DNA from: Paenochrobactrum glaciei
GTDB taxonomy: Bacteria > Pseudomonadota > Alphaproteobacteria > Rhizobiales > Rhizobiaceae
DNA length: 64,000 nucleotides
Assembly: GCF_039522165.1 (NCBI RefSeq)
Contig: NZ_BAAADE010000001.1
Span: 806,001 to 870,000, forward strand
Direction: 5' to 3'
The notes below the pieces were generated by a model that made no database searches, was not told the DNA's origin, and worked only from the letters and a program-made list of their open reading frames with translations. Below, one piece after another: positions 1 to 7,529 of the stretch; within the stretch, counting starts at the first letter, position 1; the number at the start of each line of letters is the position of its first letter. Position numbers and translations under genes: made by a program.

Positions 1-721
1 CAATACCGATGGATTTGCCGGTTTGACGGCGCAGTGCTTCACTAATATTTTCAACGCGCGGATCATCAAGGCTGTCCGGTGTACGGTCAGCATAAACACC
101 AAGCGCATTGATCGCAGTTTTATGACCCGTCATATAGGCTGACATGGTGTTGGCGCTGTCGGTGGCAATCGAATTGGTGGCTGATGTACCGATGAAAGCC
201 ATATATTGCAGATCATCCATATTGAGACGACCATTGGCCTTACCTTCGCTCATGCCCTTAGACATGATGCGGGCACCGGTGCGGTGGGCAACGGACAAAC
301 CATCAGCGACAAGGAAGATCACGTTTTTGGCTTTAGGTGCATCCGAAGTGCCGTAAACATCCCAAGTAACGCTTTTCTTGTCATTTCCGGCCTGCACTTC
401 GATGGTGTAAGCACCGGCTTTCGGCAAAGCCAAAGAGCGCAGAATAACAGCCGAGCCCAGATCTTTATCTGATGCGTCTTTTTCTGCAGCAATAAATTCA
501 ACATCTTTGCCGAAAACAGCTTTGTAATCTTCGCCGTTGACCGTGATTTTCACGTCATCCGCTTTGACGACATTGTCGAATTCCACTTTGAAATCAAAAG
601 GCGAACCGGCAAGAATCGTTGCACGGTCAAGCGGATACACCGTTGCTGCCTGCGATGCAGTTGCAATAAGTGTAGCCGACAGAACTGTCGTGGCAGAGAG
701 TAATTTAACAAGTTGACGCAT
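1..721 (-). CDS. Alkaline phosphatase, N-terminal part (runs off the left edge)
   Basis: Secreted or periplasmic alkaline phosphatase that releases phosphate from phosphomonoesters. Only the first 240 codons lie in the window. The first 26 residues form a signal peptide (MRQLVKLL start, hydrophobic core, ASQAA cleavage region). The middle has the family metal/nucleophile region: VADGLS followed by a conserved run ending TDSANTMSAY, in which the Asp-Ser pair is the expected nucleophile site, then MTGHKT. The start at 721 is preceded by AAAGGGGT about 8 bases upstream. A Pho-box-like repeat lies upstream, which fits phosphate control. The family is clear; substrate range is not. Confidence 0.88.
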   Translation of the reverse strand, partial: MRQLVKLLSATTVLSATLIATASQAATVYPLDRATILAGSPFDFKVEFDNVVKADDVKITVNGEDYKAVFGKDVEFIAAEKDASDKDLGSAVILRSLALPKAGAYTIEVQAGNDKKSVTWDVYGTSDAPKAKNVIFLVADGLSVAHRTGARIMSKGMSEGKANGRLNMDDLQYMAFIGTSATNSIATDSANTMSAYMTGHKTAINALGVYADRTPDSLDDPRVENISEALRRQTGKSIGI

Positions 722-874
722 GGTTTTATCAAACCCCTTTAGCGGATGTTTTCCCGGCCACAGATCGGAACCATCTTTGGTTCCACCCCTTTGCATGCCG
801 GAAAAGCCCCAATTGTAATCGTCGTAAAGACCTTGAGAGGACAATGAGTACGGGGGGATTGTTAGCCAGCCATT

Positions 875-903
875 ATGACAGTGCTTTGTATAAATCATGA
901 CAG
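875..903 (-). promoter_or_regulatory. Pho-box-like direct repeat upstream of alkaline phosphatase
   Basis: On the minus strand two exact CTGTCAT heptamers are spaced 22 bases apart, that is two helical turns, with a degenerate heptamer (TATACAA) between them at the 11-base position. PhoB sites are tandem CTGTCAT-type heptamers with 11-base period, so this reads as a PhoB site with a weak middle unit. It sits about 155 bases before the phosphatase start. The rest of the 742-1108 gap shows nothing further that I can assign. Confidence 0.6.
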
Positions 904-1108
904 ATTGATTAAATCTGGCTTGGACAAGTCATGATTTCGACTGATGCGAAAATCACACAATATTTCAGAAAAATTTAAAAAATGAGTACTGACAATAAAA
1001 AATAGGACAACAGTGCTGTCCTTTTTTCTTTCCTTTTGTTGCGTAAAAGTGCATATAGGGGTTCCAAAAATATATTTTCATAACGCCATACGCAAGAAAG
1101 GTGATTTC

Positions 1109-2374
1109 GTGTCACAGGACAATCTTCTTGAAAATGCATTAGTGCGGCTGGATGAGGCTGCAAGCCATATTAATATCGACGCGGATGTGATCGAAAAATT
1201 GAAATTCGCGCGCGAGACCATGAAAGTACGTTTGATGATCCGTATGGATGACGGATCACGCAAATCATTCCTTGCATGGCGCTGCCGTTATGATGATACC
1301 CGCGGCCCAACCAAAGGCGGCATCCGTTACCATCCGGATGCAACAGCTGAAGAAGTTGAGACGCTTGCTTTCTGGATGACCTTCAAATGCGCCGTGATGA
1401 ACCTGCCTTATGGCGGTGGTAAGGGTGCTATTCAGGTTGATCCGCGTAAATTGTCCAAAGCTGAGTTGGAACGTCTCTCCCGCGCTTATATTCAGGCCTT
1501 TGCCGGAATTCTGGGCCCAGACCGTGATATTCCGGCACCGGATGTCTATACCAACTCAATGATCATGGGTTGGATGGCTGACGAATATTCACAAATCGTC
1601 GACCAGCACTCACCGGCAGTGATCACCGGCAAGCCATTGGCACTGGGCGGTTCGCTTGGTCGTGATGATGCAACGGCACGCGGTGGCTACTATCTCGTGC
1701 GTCATCTGGCTGGTGATTTAGGTCTTGCCAGCAATTTGCGTGTGGCCATTCAGGGCTTTGGTAATGCCGGCCAGCATATGGCACGTCTTTTCAGCGCCGA
1801 TGGCCACAAGATCACCGCTGTTTCCGACTCGGAAGGTGCAGTTCAGTGCGCCGAAGGTTTGAACCTGAAAAGCCTCTTTGCTGCCAAAGCGGAAGGCAAG
1901 TCAGTTGTTTCCACCGTTGGCCAGCATGGTCACAAGGCCATGACACCGGCTGAACTGGTGGCTGCTGATTGTGATGTTCTGGTGCCGTCCGCCATGGAAA
2001 ACATGGTGCATGAAGGCAATGCAGCAACCATCAAAGCCAAGCTGATTGTCGAGCTGGCCAATGGCCCGCTCACCGCTGAAGCTGATGAAATTCTGGCGAA
2101 AAAAGGCGTGATTGTTCTGCCTGACATTCTGGCCAATGCCGGTGGTGTAACCGTTTCTTACTTTGAATGGGTACAAAACAAGCAGGGCTATTACTGGACT
2201 TTGGAAGAAATCCATCAGCGCCTCCAGAGCATCATGGAACGCGAAGGCCGTGCAATCTGGGAACTGTCAAAAGAGAAAAAATTCTCACTGCGCACCGGTG
2301 CTTATGTCCACGCATTGTTGCGTTTGGCACAGGCCATTGAAGCGCACGGCACCCAGAGCGACTTTATTGCTTAA
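1109..2374 (+). CDS. gdhA: Glu/Leu/Phe/Val dehydrogenase family (glutamate dehydrogenase)
   Basis: Oxidative deaminase of glutamate (or a branched-chain amino acid) using NAD(P). I choose the GTG at 1109 because it follows AAAGGTG at good spacing and gives 421 residues, the usual family length; the ORF is open further upstream. The catalytic Lys lies in PYGGGKG (K105), with the substrate-side KGGIRYHP at about 69-76. The Rossmann motif GFGNAG is at 216-221. It ends 32 bases before a strong terminator shared with nrdB. Glutamate is the more likely substrate, but specificity cannot be read with certainty. Confidence 0.85.
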   Translation: MSQDNLLENALVRLDEAASHINIDADVIEKLKFARETMKVRLMIRMDDGSRKSFLAWRCRYDDTRGPTKGGIRYHPDATAEEVETLAFWMTFKCAVMNLPYGGGKGAIQVDPRKLSKAELERLSRAYIQAFAGILGPDRDIPAPDVYTNSMIMGWMADEYSQIVDQHSPAVITGKPLALGGSLGRDDATARGGYYLVRHLAGDLGLASNLRVAIQGFGNAGQHMARLFSADGHKITAVSDSEGAVQCAEGLNLKSLFAAKAEGKSVVSTVGQHGHKAMTPAELVAADCDVLVPSAMENMVHEGNAATIKAKLIVELANGPLTAEADEILAKKGVIVLPDILANAGGVTVSYFEWVQNKQGYYWTLEEIHQRLQSIMEREGRAIWELSKEKKFSLRTGAYVHALLRLAQAIEAHGTQSDFIA

Positions 2375-2410
2375 AATTCCTCCCACAGACGAACAAGTCT
2401 GACCAAAAAA

Positions 2411-2440
2411 AGCCCCGCCGATCAACTGACCGGCGGGGCT
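2411..2440. terminator. Bidirectional terminator between gdhA and nrdB
   Basis: Perfect 10-bp inverted repeat AGCCCCGCCG / CGGCGGGGCT with a 10-base loop, A-run on the left and T-rich on the right, so it works for both convergent genes. Confidence 0.9.
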
Positions 2441-2469
2441 TTTCTTTATTCAAATCAGATCGATAAATA

Positions 2470-3594
2470 TCAATCCCAGTTCAAAGCGCCGCCGTTTTGA
2501 TATTCGATCACACGGGTCTCAAAGAAGTTTTTCTCCTTCTTCAGATCCATTGTTTCCGACATCCAAGGAAACGGATTATCCGCTTCAGGGAACACGGCTT
2601 CCAAGCCCAGCTGTGCACAACGACGGTTGGCGATGAAGTGCATATACTGCTCACAAAGCGCAGCATTCAGCCCCAGCAAACCGTTCGGCATGGTGTCGCG
2701 GCCATAGGCTGCTTCCAGTTCTGCCGCATCACGCAACATGTCGCGCACTTCTTCCTGGAACTCTTTTGTCCAGAGATGCGGGTTCTCATGCTTGATCTGG
2801 TTGATAACGTCGATACCAAAATTCATATGGATCGATTCATCACGCAGAATGTACTGATATTGCTCGGCAATACCGACCATCTTGTTGCGGCGGCCAAGAG
2901 ACAGAAGCTGCGCAAAACCGGTATAGAACCACATGCCTTCAAACACGACATAGAACGCAATCAGATCGCGCAGGAAGTCACGGTCAGCTTCCGGTGTACC
3001 GGTTTTAAATTCGGCATTGTCCAGATTGCGGGTGTAATTAAGCGCCCATGCAGCCTTATCGGTGATCGATGGTACCTCACGGTACATGTTGAACAATTCA
3101 CCTTCATCAAGCCCCAGACTTTCCACGATATACTGGAAAGTATGGGTATGAACGGCTTCTTCAAACGCCTGACGCAGCAAATATTGGCGGCATTCAGGGT
3201 TGGTCAGGTGACGGTAAATCGCCAGCACGATATTGTTTGCAACCAGACTTTCGGATGCTGCGAAGAAACCTAAGTTACGCTTGAGCATCAGGCGTTCATC
3301 GTCGGTCAGGCCGTCTTTAGATTTCCACAATGCAATATCTGCCTGCATGGAAACTTCGGTCGGCATCCAGTGATTGTTACAACCGGCCAGATATTTTTCC
3401 CATGCCCATTTATATTTCAGCGGCAGCAGCTGGTTAACGTCAGCGCGTGCATTAATCATGCGCTTTTCATCAACCGTTACACGTGCCGCGTTACGCTCAA
3501 TCGAGCCCAGACCCGTTGCATCGGCAGACAAATCTGCCTCTGAGGCGACAGATGTGCTGTTCTTTTCGGTCTCTGACCAATCGAGATTAGACAT
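2470..3594 (-). CDS. nrdB: Ribonucleotide reductase small subunit, class Ic-like (Phe replaces radical Tyr)
   Basis: Metallocofactor subunit of an aerobic class I ribonucleotide reductase. Candidate ligands are E115, E146, H149, E219, E253 and H256. The place of the tyrosyl radical in E. coli (E-x-x-H-x-x-x-Y) is Phe here: EEAVHTHTF, F153. The first ligand is Glu (SES, E115), not Asp. The spacings between all these residues equal those I recall for Chlamydia trachomatis R2c (E89, E120, H123, F127, E193, E227, H230), so a Mn(IV)/Fe(III) cofactor is predicted. The C-terminus GGALNWD is the tail expected to bind NrdA. It is transcribed after nrdA, with an intercistronic hairpin between. Confidence 0.93.
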   Translation of the reverse strand: MSNLDWSETEKNSTSVASEADLSADATGLGSIERNAARVTVDEKRMINARADVNQLLPLKYKWAWEKYLAGCNNHWMPTEVSMQADIALWKSKDGLTDDERLMLKRNLGFFAASESLVANNIVLAIYRHLTNPECRQYLLRQAFEEAVHTHTFQYIVESLGLDEGELFNMYREVPSITDKAAWALNYTRNLDNAEFKTGTPEADRDFLRDLIAFYVVFEGMWFYTGFAQLLSLGRRNKMVGIAEQYQYILRDESIHMNFGIDVINQIKHENPHLWTKEFQEEVRDMLRDAAELEAAYGRDTMPNGLLGLNAALCEQYMHFIANRRCAQLGLEAVFPEADNPFPWMSETMDLKKEKNFFETRVIEYQNGGALNWD

Positions 3595-3648
3595 TATAAA
3601 ACCCTTTCAAATAGGGATGAAACAAAGAAAAGTGATCAGTATCAGCCC

Positions 3649-3675
3649 GTTACCGGCCAAGTGCTGGCCGGTAAC
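3649..3675 (-). other. Intercistronic hairpin between nrdA and nrdB
   Basis: An 11-bp perfect stem (GTTACCGGCCA / TGGCCGGTAAC, loop AGTGC) begins 9 bases after the nrdA stop. It has no following U-run on the minus strand, so it is more likely an mRNA stability or partial attenuation element than a full terminator. Confidence 0.6.
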
Positions 3676-3683
3676 GACTTCTA

Positions 3684-6551
3684 TTACTGACAAGCTTCAC
3701 AAGTTGGATCATCAATAGAACAAGCGCGCACATCGGATGCCGGAATGCTCTGCATCGGTGCGGCAGACACCGCATTCAGCTTGCCATCCGTACCCTTCAA
3801 TGTGGATTTTTCCACATGTGTTGCAGAGCGGGATCGCAGGTAATAAGTGGTTTTCAGGCCGCGATACCATGCAAGGCGATACAATTCGTCGAGCTTCTTA
3901 CCGCTTGGATTAGCGATATAAAGATTGAGCGACTGCCCCTGATCAATCCACTTCTGACGACGGCTTGCAGCTTCGATCAGCCACGCTGTGTCGATTTCAA
4001 AAGCCGTTGCATAAAGTGCTTTCAGATCATCCGGAATACGATCGATCTGACCGATGCTGCCATCGAAATATTTCAGATCAGAGATCATTACTTCGTCCCA
4101 CAGACCGCGGGCTTTCAGATCACGGATAAGACCGGCATTCACCACTGTGAAGTCACCCGACATGTTCGATTTAACAAACAGATTCTGATAAGCAGGCTCG
4201 ATGGACTGCGACACGCCGCAAATATTGGAAATGGTTGCAGTCGGAGCAATTGCCATACAGTTGGAGTTGCGCATACCAATGGTTTTGACGCGTTCGCGCA
4301 GAGCATTCCAATCCAGTGTTTCGTCATAATTGAGCTTCATGCTCTCTAAATTATTATGAGCACGTGCATCAGACAGCATACGCAGAGAGTCGATTGGCAA
4401 AATGCCTTTTGACCAAAGCGAACCTTCATAGCTCTGATAGCTGCCACGTTCTGCTGCCAGATTAACGGATGCAGAAATCGCATGATAGGAAATGGCTTCC
4501 ATGCTCTGATCGGCAAATTTGATCGCTTCATCCGACGCATAAGGCAGACGCAAAATCTGCAATGCATCCTGGAAGCCCATCAGTCCCAGACCAACCGGAC
4601 GGTGACGCAGGTTTGAGCGGCGTGCTTCCGGAATGGTATAGAAATTGATGTCCACCACATTGTCGAGCATACGCATAGCGGTTGCTACAGTGCGCTCCAG
4701 ACGTGCCTGATCAATGCCTTCCGGTGTTGTGTGCGCTGCCAGATTGACAGAACCCAGATTACAAACCGCAACTTCATCATTCGATGTGTTGAGCGTAATT
4801 TCGGTGCAGAGATTGGATGAATGCACCACGCCAGCATGCTGCTGCGGCGAACGGATATTGCACGGGTCTTTGAAGGTGATCCAAGGATGGCCGGTTTCAA
4901 ACAGCATCGTCAGCATACGACGCCACAGGTCTTTGGCCTTCAATGTGCGGTAAACTTTAATGCCGCCTTTAGCCGCTTTCTGCTCATAGGCTTCATAAGC
5001 ATATTTGAAGGCCGGACCATAAAGATCATGCAGATCAGGGGTTTCATCCGGCGAGAACAATGTCCAGTCACCGTCTTTTTCCACGCGTTCCATAAACAGA
5101 TCAGGCACCCAGTTGGCCGTGTTCATATCATGGGTACGACGACGGTCATCACCGGTGTTTTTACGAAGATCCAAAAACTCTTCGATGTCGATATGCCATG
5201 TTTCCAAATATGCGCAGACAGCACCCTTGCGCTTGCCACCCTGATTAACCGCAATGGCCGTATCATTGGCAACTTTCAGGAATGGAACAACACCCTGACT
5301 TTCGCCATTGGTGCCTTTGATGCGTGCACCAAGGCCGCGCACACGGCTCCAGTCATTGCCCAGTCCGCCGGAATATTTAGCCAGAAGCGCATTGTCTTTA
5401 ACGCTTTTGAAAATACCGTCGAGATCATCCGGAACAGTGGTCAGGAAGCAGGAAGAGAGCTGCGGACGACGTGTGCCGGCATTAAACAATGTTGGCGTTG
5501 AAGCCATGAAATCAAAGCTTGAAAGCAGATTATAGAACTCGATCGCCTTCGCTTCGCGTTCTTCTTCACGTAAGGAAAGCCCCATGGCAACACGCATAAA
5601 GAAAGCTTGCGGCAGCTCAAAACGCTTGTTTTGAACATGCAGGAAGTAGCGGTCATAAAGGGTTTGCAGACCTAAATAATCAAATTGCAGATCACGATCC
5701 GGCTGAATGGCTGCGGCCATGCGATCAAGATCAAACAGCGCCAATTCCGGATCAAGCTGATCGGCATCAATACCCACACGGATGTAGGATTTCAGATAGT
5801 TCGGGTAAAGCTCGCACATCTGCTTGTGGGTTGCTTCGCGCGGGGAGCCTTCAACAAAGGTCAGCACTTCACGGCGCAGCTTATCCAGCAAAAGGCGGGC
5901 ACTGACCTTGGAATAGTCAGGCTCGGTTTCAATCAGAGTACGCGCAGCCAAAATAGGTGCAAGCGCCAGCTCATCCTGTGTGATGCCGCTATAAAGATTG
6001 CGTTTTGTTTCGGTAAGAATGGCTTCCGATGAAACTGAAGACAGACCTGCACATGCCTCTTCTACAACATGTTTGAGGCGAGCTTCATCAAGCGGCACCA
6101 GTTGACCGCTGGCGCTCTTCATCTGCAATTGCGGTATTGCCTGCGGATTTTGTGCCACTTGTTCGGCACGTTCGCGCGCACGTTCTTCACGATAGAGCAC
6201 ATAAGCGCGCGCCACTTTATGATGGCCACCGCGCATCAATGCCAGCTCAACCTGATCCTGAATATCTTCAATATGGAAAGTACGGCCTGCCGTTGCATGG
6301 CGAGTAAGACCAGCAACAATAGCTTCAGAAAGCTCGGCAACCACATCATGAACACGGCGCGATGAAGCAGCACTGGTGCCTTCGACCGCAAGAAAAGCTT
6401 TTTGCAGCGCAACAGCAATTTTATCACCTGCAAAAGGTGTCACTGATCCGTTGCGACGGATAACCTGATAGCCCGGTTCGGAATCATTAGCTGCGTTTAC
6501 GACAGAAAAAGCGTCGCCGTCAGCAGGCTCACGTGAGATAGAAGTCGACAT
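3684..6551 (-). CDS. nrdA: Ribonucleotide reductase large (catalytic) subunit
   Basis: Catalytic alpha subunit that reduces ribonucleoside diphosphates. The ATG at 6551 gives 955 residues starting MSTSISREP; the frame is open to 6641, but the ribosome site for 6551 is plain. An ATP-cone covers about residues 28-120 and a second, less regular cone about 145-235, longer than E. coli NrdA and like the multi-cone NrdA that accompanies class Ic NrdB. The active site shows SSNLCTE (N580, C582, E584), with redox cysteines C368 (LSSC) and C597 (CNLGS). The tail CSIDDPTCEACQ carries the Cys pair that passes electrons from thioredoxin or glutaredoxin. The leader is a cobalamin riboswitch. Confidence 0.95.
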   Translation of the reverse strand: MSTSISREPADGDAFSVVNAANDSEPGYQVIRRNGSVTPFAGDKIAVALQKAFLAVEGTSAASSRRVHDVVAELSEAIVAGLTRHATAGRTFHIEDIQDQVELALMRGGHHKVARAYVLYREERARERAEQVAQNPQAIPQLQMKSASGQLVPLDEARLKHVVEEACAGLSSVSSEAILTETKRNLYSGITQDELALAPILAARTLIETEPDYSKVSARLLLDKLRREVLTFVEGSPREATHKQMCELYPNYLKSYIRVGIDADQLDPELALFDLDRMAAAIQPDRDLQFDYLGLQTLYDRYFLHVQNKRFELPQAFFMRVAMGLSLREEEREAKAIEFYNLLSSFDFMASTPTLFNAGTRRPQLSSCFLTTVPDDLDGIFKSVKDNALLAKYSGGLGNDWSRVRGLGARIKGTNGESQGVVPFLKVANDTAIAVNQGGKRKGAVCAYLETWHIDIEEFLDLRKNTGDDRRRTHDMNTANWVPDLFMERVEKDGDWTLFSPDETPDLHDLYGPAFKYAYEAYEQKAAKGGIKVYRTLKAKDLWRRMLTMLFETGHPWITFKDPCNIRSPQQHAGVVHSSNLCTEITLNTSNDEVAVCNLGSVNLAAHTTPEGIDQARLERTVATAMRMLDNVVDINFYTIPEARRSNLRHRPVGLGLMGFQDALQILRLPYASDEAIKFADQSMEAISYHAISASVNLAAERGSYQSYEGSLWSKGILPIDSLRMLSDARAHNNLESMKLNYDETLDWNALRERVKTIGMRNSNCMAIAPTATISNICGVSQSIEPAYQNLFVKSNMSGDFTVVNAGLIRDLKARGLWDEVMISDLKYFDGSIGQIDRIPDDLKALYATAFEIDTAWLIEAASRRQKWIDQGQSLNLYIANPSGKKLDELYRLAWYRGLKTTYYLRSRSATHVEKSTLKGTDGKLNAVSAAPMQSIPASDVRACSIDDPTCEACQ

Positions 6552-6558
6552 TGGCTTA

Positions 6559-6576
6559 CCCCAATTTTTGTTGGGG
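6559..6576 (-). promoter_or_regulatory. Hairpin covering the nrdA ribosome binding site
   Basis: On the minus strand CCCCAA, loop CAAAAA, TTGGGG form a perfect 6-bp stem whose 3' arm contains the GGGG of the presumed Shine-Dalgarno sequence, 7 bases before the nrdA ATG. This is the expected layout of a translational expression platform for the upstream riboswitch. Confidence 0.6.
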
Positions 6577-6682
6577 GCAAGGTCAAACGGATGCATGCAT
6601 GAAAGAGAGCGCAAGGCTAATGCCTGCTCTGTTGCCAGCACACCACCGGGACACCCCGCCCAGGGAGAACATTTCGTGTCAG

Positions 6683-6967
6683 GGCAGGTCTCCTGGCTGG
6701 CGGGTCGGTGCTTTTGTCCGTCTTCCCAAGGATAATCCTCAGTGACTTCTTAGAGCGCCATGCGTCCGACAGGACGTATAAAGGACGCTCTAATCTAAAA
6801 TTTACGCATCGTACCCTTTCGAAAACCGATTCCGGTTTCGGGTCGATGCTGTAAGAACAAAAACTCGCCGCTTTACAGTTGCGGGGGCAGCTCCGGTTTA
6901 AGCGGCGGTTAGCACCATCTCTTCCGGATTCCCTATTATCTCTCTATCTTGCGATTCGAGAGACCTT
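6683..6967 (-). promoter_or_regulatory. Cobalamin riboswitch upstream of nrdAB
   Basis: Adenosylcobalamin-sensing leader RNA read on the minus strand. The conserved core is present in order: GGGAAtccgg, GGTGctaac, then GCCCCCGCAACTGTAA, later AGTCACTGAGG with TGGGAAG, and the terminal GGAGACCTGCC. P1 is a perfect 7-bp pairing of AGGTCTC (6960-6966) with GAGACCT (6686-6692). B12 riboswitches are known to repress B12-independent isozymes such as nrdAB and metE when B12 supports the other enzyme. A variable arm is enlarged by a palindromic element at 6751-6849. No clear U-run terminator lies between the aptamer and nrdA, so translational control is favoured. Confidence 0.92.
6751..6849. repeat. 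Composite palindromic intergenic element inserted in the riboswitch variable arm
   Basis: Two adjacent imperfect palindromes. The first runs from TAGAGCG (6751) to CGCTCTA (6792), with internal CGTCC/GGACG pairing. The second runs from GCATCG (6806) to CGATGC (6849), with TACCC/GGGT and AAACCG/CGGTTT pairing inside. The look is that of the mosaic short repeats found between genes in Rhizobiales; I did not compare it with any database. A short AGAGCG...CGCTCT palindrome at 50732-50748 shares the outer arm. It lies between conserved riboswitch parts, so the RNA must carry it as a peripheral arm. Confidence 0.6.
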
Positions 6968-6977
6968 GACCACTAGA

Positions 6978-7006
6978 TATAGACAGCCAATGCGCACGAA
7001 CGTCAA
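6978..7006 (-). promoter_or_regulatory. Candidate promoter for the nrdAB leader
   Basis: On the minus strand TTGACG (-35) is followed after 17 bases by TCTATA (-10). Transcription would start near 6970, just before the first P1 base of the riboswitch, which supports the call. Confidence 0.5.
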
Positions 7007-7090
7007 CATGTAGTTGCATGATGCACAATTATTATTTTTTGAAAGGGATAAGGAGATGCCCTATATATAGCACAACCACGGAGCTTTAAC

Positions 7091-7495
7091 ATGATGAATA
7101 TTGGCCAAGCAGCAACTGCGTCGGGCATAAGTGCCAAAATGATCCGTCATTATGAGACGGTCGGGCTGATTGAAAAGGCTGGCCGCACCGAGGCTGGCTA
7201 CCGCGTTTACTCTAAACGGGATGTGGAAACATTGCGCTTCATCCGGCGCGGTCGCGATTTGGGCTTCTCGCTTGATCAGATCAAAGATTTGCTGACGCTT
7301 TGGCAAGACCACAGCCGCGCTTCATCCGATGTGAAGCAAATAGCCCTCACCCATGTGGCGGAGCTGGAAGCGAAGATGGAACAGTTGCGCGAAATGGCGG
7401 ATACATTGCGCCATCTGGCGCAGAACTGTCAGGGCAATAACCGCCCTGACTGTCCGATTTTGCATGATTTGGCCAGCAACGTAGCCAAAACATAA
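7091..7495 (+). CDS. cueR: Cu(I)-responsive MerR-family regulator
   Basis: Cytosolic copper sensor that activates copper export genes by distorting a promoter with an over-long spacer. The protein has 134 residues: a winged helix-turn-helix at 1-70 (MNIGQAA, MIRHYETVGLI, YRVYSKRDV), a dimerisation helix at about 80-110, and the metal loop with two cysteines, NCQGNNRPDC, typical of CueR/HmrR. A GGAG box lies 8 bases before the ATG. It faces copA tail to tail, and a CueR-type operator precedes copA. Confidence 0.9.
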   Translation: MMNIGQAATASGISAKMIRHYETVGLIEKAGRTEAGYRVYSKRDVETLRFIRRGRDLGFSLDQIKDLLTLWQDHSRASSDVKQIALTHVAELEAKMEQLREMADTLRHLAQNCQGNNRPDCPILHDLASNVAKT

Positions 7496-7502
7496 TTGTG
7501 TC

Positions 7503-7529
7503 GGTTAAACCTGCAATGCAGGTTTAACC
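7503..7529. terminator. Perfect hairpin spanning the copA stop codon, between convergent cueR and copA
   Basis: A 12-bp perfect stem (GGTTAAACCTGC / GCAGGTTTAACC, loop AAT) is built from the last copA codons and its stop. Only nine bases separate the two genes, so this hairpin is the only visible candidate terminator. There is no strong U-run on either side, so Rho-independent activity is uncertain. Confidence 0.45.

Noticed and set aside
2497..3273. 258-codon open frame on the plus strand opposite nrdB
   Set aside because: Antisense shadow of a highly conserved gene.
4821..5501. 226-codon open frame on the plus strand
   Set aside because: It lies wholly inside nrdA on the other strand and has no family features; a shadow of codon bias in nrdA.
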